Positions 52,571 to 58,290 of a stretch of DNA of 58,290 nt are shown here, one piece after another. A program made the translations under genes and the position numbers. Numbering within the stretch: position 1 is the first letter of the stretch; each line of letters starts with the position of its first letter. The stretch comes from Holdemania massiliensis AP2 (GTDB taxonomy: Bacteria > Bacillota_I > Bacilli_A > Erysipelotrichales > Erysipelotrichaceae): assembly GCF_000327285.1 (NCBI RefSeq), contig NZ_HE998569.1, positions 331,776-390,065 on the forward strand, written 5' to 3'. The notes beneath the pieces are model-generated. The model did not search any database and was not told the origin of the DNA. It saw nothing but the letters and a program-made list of their open reading frames with translations.

Positions 52571-53914
52571 TTACATCAAAAAAGGTAAGAATAAAGTCGC
52601 CAATCCGAGGAAAAAGAAGAAGCCCAGCACATCGGTCACGGTGGTGACAAATACCGAAGAAGCTAGCGCGGGATCCACATTGATCTTTTTCAGGATGACT
52701 GGCACCGCATACCCGGCAATCGTCGCAAACGCCATGTTTAAAAGCATGGCCAAGCCGACGACCAGACCGAAGATCGGATTGCGCTGCATCAGGCCGCAGA
52801 TCAAGGCAACAACCAGACCAATGCTTACGCCGCTCAAAACACCCACGCCGAATTCCTTGAAGAAGACCCGCCGGGCATTTTCACCGGTCAGCTCACCCAG
52901 CGCAATACCGCGGACAACAATCGTCAAAGACTGTGTTCCGGCGTTGCCGCCCATCCCGGCGATGATCGGATTGACCGCCGCCAAAGCGACGACTTTTTCA
53001 ATCGTATCGGAGAAAACGGCGACGACCGAGGAGGCCAGAAAGGCGGTAAGCAGGTTGATAAACAACCACGGCAGACGGCTTTTCAATGATTCAATCAGAC
53101 TGCCGTCAACTTTTTCTTCCTCATTGATCTGCGCCAGACGATGAATATCTTCGGTATTTTCTTCTTCAATGATATCCATGACGTCATCGACGGTAATGAC
53201 GCCGAGGATGCGATCCTGTTCGTCCACGACCGGCATCATTAAGAAATTATACTTACTGAAAATCCGCGCGACTTCTTCCTGATCGGTCGGCGCCGGAACT
53301 GAGATGACGTTGGGGTTGGCAATGTCGCGAATCAAAGTTTCAAAGCTGTGAGCTACGATTTCACGCAGCGATACAACCCCGGTCAGCACCTTGTTTTGAT
53401 CGACGACATATAAATAATAAGCCATTTCTGCATCCTGCGCTTCTTTCTGCAAATACAGAAGCGTCTGCATGACGCTCATTTGATCAGACAGGCAGATAAA
53501 CTCCGTCGCCATCAAACCGCCGGCGGTTTCCGGATCATAGCTCAGCAGCGTGCGGACTTCCTGCCGGTCCTCAATGTTCATCTTGCTTAAAACTTCTTCC
53601 GATTCAGCCTCATCCAGAACCGAAACTAAATCGGTGATTTCATCGGAAGACATTTCTTCCAGGATGACCCGCTGTTCCGTGTCGGAGAAGTGGGATAACA
53701 GACCGTATTTTTCCTCGTCTTCTTCCTCATCGACAATTTCCGCCAGAATCTCCGACGGCAGCCGCTTCATGATCTGATCTTCATCTGCCTTATATTCATG
53801 GATGACTTCCAGAATATCGACCGGATGGATAAATTCGATCATTTCCGCCAGTTGTTCATCGGTGGCGTGCAGCAGAAAATTCCGCAGTTCCTCTTTGCTG
53901 ATTTCCAGTTTCAT
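52571..53914 (-). CDS. mgtE: MgtE magnesium transporter
   Basis: A 447-residue magnesium channel. An N-terminal acidic helical domain (to about 130) precedes a CBS pair (about 130-255, PETAGGLMATEFICL, then IRDIANPNVISVP, then IDDVMDIIEEEN-like DVMDIIEEE), followed by five membrane helices with the conserved MGGNAGTQS and the pore region. The N and CBS domains sense Mg and close the pore. The start at 53914 follows GAAGGAGAAC; an upstream in-frame ATG lacks a site. The gene has a leader of about 120 bases. Confidence 0.93.
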   Translation of the reverse strand: MKLEISKEELRNFLLHATDEQLAEMIEFIHPVDILEVIHEYKADEDQIMKRLPSEILAEIVDEEEDEEKYGLLSHFSDTEQRVILEEMSSDEITDLVSVLDEAESEEVLSKMNIEDRQEVRTLLSYDPETAGGLMATEFICLSDQMSVMQTLLYLQKEAQDAEMAYYLYVVDQNKVLTGVVSLREIVAHSFETLIRDIANPNVISVPAPTDQEEVARIFSKYNFLMMPVVDEQDRILGVITVDDVMDIIEEENTEDIHRLAQINEEEKVDGSLIESLKSRLPWLFINLLTAFLASSVVAVFSDTIEKVVALAAVNPIIAGMGGNAGTQSLTIVVRGIALGELTGENARRVFFKEFGVGVLSGVSIGLVVALICGLMQRNPIFGLVVGLAMLLNMAFATIAGYAVPVILKKINVDPALASSVFVTTVTDVLGFFFFLGLATLFLPFLM

Positions 53915-54054
53915 AGCGTTCTCCTTCATCCGTAAAAACACCGGGGCTGAGCTGTATTCTTGTTCGCGCTCAAACTGCCGGCAAGCGCAGTGTTGCTGAT
54001 TCCAATTTAAAAAGCCAAGGTAGAAAAGCTTCTCAATGATTTTATTATAGACTT
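53915..54054 (-). promoter_or_regulatory. mgtE leader and -10 box
   Basis: TATAAT lies at 54049-54044 on the minus strand, with TTGTTT 18 bases further upstream, so the leader is about 120 bases. It can form hairpins (GCGCTTGCCGGCAG region), but the M-box magnesium riboswitch motifs are not seen. Confidence 0.5.
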
Positions 54055-54195
54055 ATTCTGCCTGGCAAAACAACCATTCCGGCATTTATTTTCTGCCCTC
54101 TCTTCCAGTTTGCTGGCAAGTGAAAAGCTGTTCGCGGGTAAAACAAAAGCCGAAGCCCTGCAGTCAATCCGCGGTCACAGAAGGATGATCGCTGA

Positions 54196-54235
54196 AAAAA
54201 GAAAAGAAACTTCAGACTTGATTCGCTGAAGTTTC
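54196..54235 (-). terminator. Terminator of the tgt-queA-queH operon
   Basis: GAAACTTCAG (54206-54215) and CTGAAGTTTC (54226-54235) are a perfect 10-bp stem. On the minus strand TTTTCTTTTTT follows. The stem includes the last codons and stop of queH. Confidence 0.85.
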
Positions 54236-54913
54236 TTCGATTTTTCGTTGCTTGTCTTCCTGTCGTTTCTCATAGGAATAAAGACAGCCGCAGTAATCCT
54301 GACGGTACAGCTGATGCAGCCGCGACAGTTCCTGCCCCCGGTCGATGCCTTTTTTCTTTTTGAAATCAGAATAGAAGTAAGGGACATTCGGATATTTATG
54401 CGAAAGCTGGCGGCCGATTTCATTCAGCTTTTGACTGTTCTTCTGCCGGCTGATCGTCATGACTGTCGTGAAATAGTCATAATGATGCTCGCTGGCATAA
54501 CGATACGCTTCATCCATGCGCAGACCATAGCACAGAAAGCAGCGTCCCCCACCTTCCGGCACGTCCTTGAGCACCGCCAGCCGAGCCGTAAATTCCTTAT
54601 TGCGGTAGGGCGGAACAATCAGTTGGACAGGATGAGGAAGTGTGGGATTGACCTCTTCTAGATAACGCTTCAGTTCTTCTAAGCGGCGCTGATATTCTGC
54701 CGCTGGATAAATGTTGGAATTGTTGTAATAGATCGTCACTTCAAAGACGCCGCTCAGAAATTCCAGCGGGAAAGCGCTGCACGGAGCGCAGCAGGCGTGC
54801 ATCAGCAGCTTGGGATGTCTTCCCTCAGCCTGAATCCGCGTCATTTCCTCCACGCTCATCTTCCAGTAGTTGATCTTTGGTTTTGCTTGAATCGCTGGAT
54901 TGTTTTTCTCCAT
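54212..54913 (-). CDS. queH: Epoxyqueuosine reductase QueH
   Basis: A 233-residue QueH (former DUF208) protein, which reduces epoxyqueuosine to queuosine in tRNA as the last step of the pathway. Iron-sulfur cysteines are in HACCAPC, RCFLCYGLRM and DYCGCLYS. YNNSNIYP is also conserved. The ATG at 54913 lies four bases after the queA stop, with no good ribosome site, so translation is probably coupled to queA. A longer in-frame start inside queA is less likely. Confidence 0.92.
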   Translation of the reverse strand: MEKNNPAIQAKPKINYWKMSVEEMTRIQAEGRHPKLLMHACCAPCSAFPLEFLSGVFEVTIYYNNSNIYPAAEYQRRLEELKRYLEEVNPTLPHPVQLIVPPYRNKEFTARLAVLKDVPEGGGRCFLCYGLRMDEAYRYASEHHYDYFTTVMTISRQKNSQKLNEIGRQLSHKYPNVPYFYSDFKKKKGIDRGQELSRLHQLYRQDYCGCLYSYEKRQEDKQRKIEETSANQV

Positions 54914-54917
54914 ACGC

Positions 54918-55940
54918 TTATTCAATAAACATGCTGTCACCGAAGGAGAAGAACCGATATTGCTCATCGATCGCCGCCTGGTAGGCCTTCATGATCTGCT
55001 CCTTGGTCGCAAAGGCGCTGACCAACATAACCAGCGTAGACTTGGGCAGATGGAAGTTGGTGATCAAGCCGTCAATCGCTTTGAACGTGTAGCCGGGATA
55101 AATGAAGATATCCGTATCTTCATGACATTCGCGGAACTCTCCGTATTTGCTCATGATCGCTTCCAGCGTTCGGCAGCTGGTCGTGCCGACCGCAATGATC
55201 CGCCGGCCTTCCGCTTTGGCTTGGTTGAGGCGGCCAGCCGTTGCCTGATCCATCATGAAGAATTCCGAATGCATGTGATGATCGGCGATATCCTCGGTGT
55301 CCATCGGACGGAATGTACCCAAGCCGACATGCAGCGTGATGTCTTCAACTTCGACGCCCATGGCCTTTAATTGATCGAACAGTTCCGGTGTAAAATGCAG
55401 TCCGGCCGTCGGTGCCGCTGCGGAACCCTTAACCTTGGCATAAACCGTCTGGTAGCGTTCCGGATCGTTTAATTTTTCCTTGATGTAAGGCGGCAGCGGG
55501 ACATTGCCCAGCTTCTCAAGAATCTCATAGAAAATTCCGTCATAGATCATCCGGAACTGCCGAAGTCCTTTTTCACCGATGCCGATGCATTCCGCTTTCA
55601 GCTCGCCTTCGTTAAAGGAAATGACTGTGCCCAGCTTGACAACTTTAGCATTGCCGACCAGACACTCCCATTCATCCCCATCCTGACGCAGCAGCAGCAG
55701 TTCCACATGCGCGCCGGTTTCCTCTTTGGTGCCGAACAGGCGTGCCGGAATGACGCGGGTGTTGTTGCGCACCAGAACGTCGCCCGGTTTCAGATAATCT
55801 ACAAGTTCATAGAAATGCCGATGCTCAATTTCACCGGTAGCGCGATGCAGAATCAACAGCCGTGAGGCTGAACGTTTTGCCAGCGGCGTCTGAGCAATCA
55901 GCTCCGGCGGCAGATCAAAATCAAATTCACTTGTTTTCAT
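54918..55940 (-). CDS. queA: S-adenosylmethionine:tRNA ribosyltransferase-isomerase QueA
   Basis: A 340-residue QueA, complete from [13 protein letters not shown] to a C-terminal [12 protein letters not shown]. It moves the ribosyl group of SAM onto the deazaguanine placed by Tgt. The motifs [12 protein letters not shown] and [12 protein letters not shown] are present. GAGGGGG precedes the ATG, two bases after the tgt stop. Confidence 0.97.
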   Translation of the reverse strand: MKTSEFDFDLPPELIAQTPLAKRSASRLLILHRATGEIEHRHFYELVDYLKPGDVLVRNNTRVIPARLFGTKEETGAHVELLLLRQDGDEWECLVGNAKVVKLGTVISFNEGELKAECIGIGEKGLRQFRMIYDGIFYEILEKLGNVPLPPYIKEKLNDPERYQTVYAKVKGSAAAPTAGLHFTPELFDQLKAMGVEVEDITLHVGLGTFRPMDTEDIADHHMHSEFFMMDQATAGRLNQAKAEGRRIIAVGTTSCRTLEAIMSKYGEFRECHEDTDIFIYPGYTFKAIDGLITNFHLPKSTLVMLVSAFATKEQIMKAYQAAIDEQYRFFSFGDSMFIE

Positions 55941-55942
55941 CG

Positions 55943-57154
<1,212 letters not shown>

Positions 57155-57189
57155 TCACCAGCATAAGCCTAAAGCAAGAGGAGGCCTGA

Positions 57190-57495
57190 ATGATGGAAGA
57201 AAATAAAGAAGAGATTCAATGGATCACTAAGATACGCCGGCACTTTAATCTGCGGATCGAAATTTACAAACGTAAAAAAACAATCAAACAATGCAAAAAG
57301 GAAATCCTCCAGACAACTTTGCAGCTGGGAAAGGTGACTTATCAATGCTTTTTAAATCAGAAGGAAAGTGAAGAGATCGCCGCTTTGTCTTCTTACATCC
57401 AGCAGCGTTTAGCGACGGTTGCAGAATTGGAGCAGCAGATCCAACAGCTCAGACAAGGAGAAGAAGAACAGGATTTCCTTGATGCGATGTTTTAA
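57190..57495 (+). CDS. Small coiled-coil protein
   Basis: A 101-residue charged helical protein (KRKKTIKQCKKEILQ, LGKVTYQ, then VAELEQQIQQLRQGEEE). AAGAGGAGG lies close before a double ATG; the second, at 57193, has the better spacing. It resembles the 40366-40671 product in size and in the layout of a basic helix, an LGxxxY turn and a final coiled coil. No function can be assigned. Confidence 0.7.
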   Translation: MMEENKEEIQWITKIRRHFNLRIEIYKRKKTIKQCKKEILQTTLQLGKVTYQCFLNQKESEEIAALSSYIQQRLATVAELEQQIQQLRQGEEEQDFLDAMF

Positions 57496-57659
57496 CGTTG
57501 GATTGGGTTTGATCAGCCAGAGAAGAAAAGGAACAGCAGGAAACTGTAGCAAACAGAATTGTCTTTTCATCCTATTATATAGGACAGATTATATTAGGAC
57601 TGAGTGTTCGTTGAGTTTTGTAGAAGTAAAGACAGGAAAAAAACATCGGTGTAGATCAG

Positions 57660-57686
57660 GCAAGGGGTGGATAACCTTGCTTTTTC
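57660..57686 (+). terminator. Terminator
   Basis: GCAAGG (57660-57665) and CCTTGC (57675-57680) pair with a nine-base loop, followed by TTTTTC. It lies 165 bases after the coiled-coil gene. Confidence 0.7.
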
Positions 57687-58290
57687 TGTTGGAGCTGAGA
57701 TTAACCAAAGGCGTAAAGTTTGGTGGAATAAGCGAAATCGTATAGGGGTGATGCTGCTCATCCGATCACACAGGATCCAGTATCGAATCATAAAGATTAA
57801 GGATGTCCTACCTCATTGAAAGGAAAGAATATCCGAACCTATCCAGTCAGGCGAATCGATCTCTTTCATTGGGTGATAGTATCTGAGCCTTTGTGATGGA
57901 AAGGATTCAATATCGGAGAAAAGATTCAATGCAAAGTCTTAAAGATGCTGAAGCAGAATTTGAGAAAAAGGACTGCTTGGAAAAAACGAATTCCTGATAG
58001 GTATACAAAGCTTAAGTTCCTGGTTGTTGAAAGTCAGAAAGAAAAAGAGAGAAAGAAAAAGACAGCACGAAAGAGATACGGAAAGATCGGGACAGAGTAA
58101 GACCGACATAATAACAAGAACCAACAAAACAGGAAAAACGCACAAATAGAGAATCAGAAAGGAATTCAAAAACAGAAGGACCCAGGAATGAAATCCTTAA
58201 CGAATTCATAAAAGCCCTTGAAAATAAGGCGTTGTTACGAATTTCAAGCAGGCGGAGTCAAGGAGGGATGCAAAAAGCCGACAAAAAAAT
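57687..58290. other. Terminal stretch without a supported gene; purine-rich tract
   Basis: No frame has both a ribosome site and a plausible product. A strongly purine-biased AG-rich tract spans about 58033-58100. The open frames on its complement are low-complexity Leu/Ser/Phe sequences caused by that bias. Confidence 0.5.

Noticed and set aside
53915-54100. M-box magnesium riboswitch ahead of mgtE
   Set aside because: The conserved GTTAGGTGAGG-type and other core motifs are not found in the leader on the minus strand.
57419-57745. A 108-codon plus-strand frame overlapping the last coiled-coil gene
   Set aside because: No ribosome site; it spans a terminator and shows no protein-like pattern after 57495.
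57939-58209. Leu/Ser/Phe-rich minus-strand frames resembling membrane peptides
   Set aside because: They are the complement of a purine-rich tract and have low-complexity content without ribosome sites.

Overview
The window looks like a chromosome segment of a low-to-mid GC Gram-positive gut anaerobe of the Bacillota. Strong AGGAGG ribosome binding sites, Firmicute-type promoters, many lipoprotein signals, a CIRCE heat-shock operator, split class I fumarase, a SipW-type signal peptidase and a glycosaminoglycan-type sugar locus fit an Erysipelotrichia member (Holdemania-like). That placement is inference from gene content, not from a marker gene. No rRNA, tRNA, CRISPR array, prophage or intact insertion sequence was seen.

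Layout. 1-9.5 kb: a BTAD regulator with a degenerate GGDEF-like tail, a LytTR response regulator with Glu at the phosphoacceptor site, a WYL regulator facing a membrane protein across a perfect palindrome, a cation diffusion facilitator, a double-HD HD-GYP protein, and htpG behind a CIRCE element. 9.5-16.5 kb: a small Cys-rich protein, an XRE regulator, cutC, a lipoprotein, paired half-size ChrA genes facing a LysR gene, then a same-strand run of methyltransferase, DUF3795, deformylase-like and Imm5-like genes. 16.6-22.4 kb: a six-gene C4-acid/amino-acid operon (fumarase alpha and beta, DUF523, aspartase, malic enzyme, MalY-type aminotransferase). Together these can turn aspartate into fumarate, malate and pyruvate. 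22.4-24.2 kb: an AT-richer accessory patch with a frameshifted AlbA_2 gene and an Rpn/PD-(D/E)XK nuclease-like gene.

24.2-31.2 kb: a bactofilin, trkH-trkA potassium uptake, and a LysR gene divergent from a Tat-exported lipoprotein flavoreductase with an FMN-binding tail. 31.5-37 kb: a DUF1648 protein, a metallophosphoesterase lipoprotein, and a sugar locus of orphan mannose-family EIIA and EIIB, an RpiR regulator and a GH88 unsaturated glucuronyl hydrolase, followed by about 600 bases without a convincing gene. 37-45 kb: housekeeping and small membrane functions (nitrilase-like, RlmA-like methyltransferase, HAD phosphatase, DUF308, coiled-coil protein, ABC-F, DUF885 metallopeptidase-like lipoprotein, GNAT, cyclophilin).

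45.4-48.7 kb: the most system-like stretch. A short XRE regulator converges on a SipW-type signal peptidase and its probable secreted substrate (TasA/CalY type), with a strong terminator between substrate and peptidase and a LysR gene upstream. 48.8-57.5 kb: YitT, a 52-residue protein whose terminator hairpin runs into the start of a TVP38-family gene, a HAD hydrolase, DUF1848, mgtE, the queuosine operon tgt-queA-queH and a second small coiled-coil protein. The last 800 bases hold a terminator and a purine-rich tract but no supported gene.
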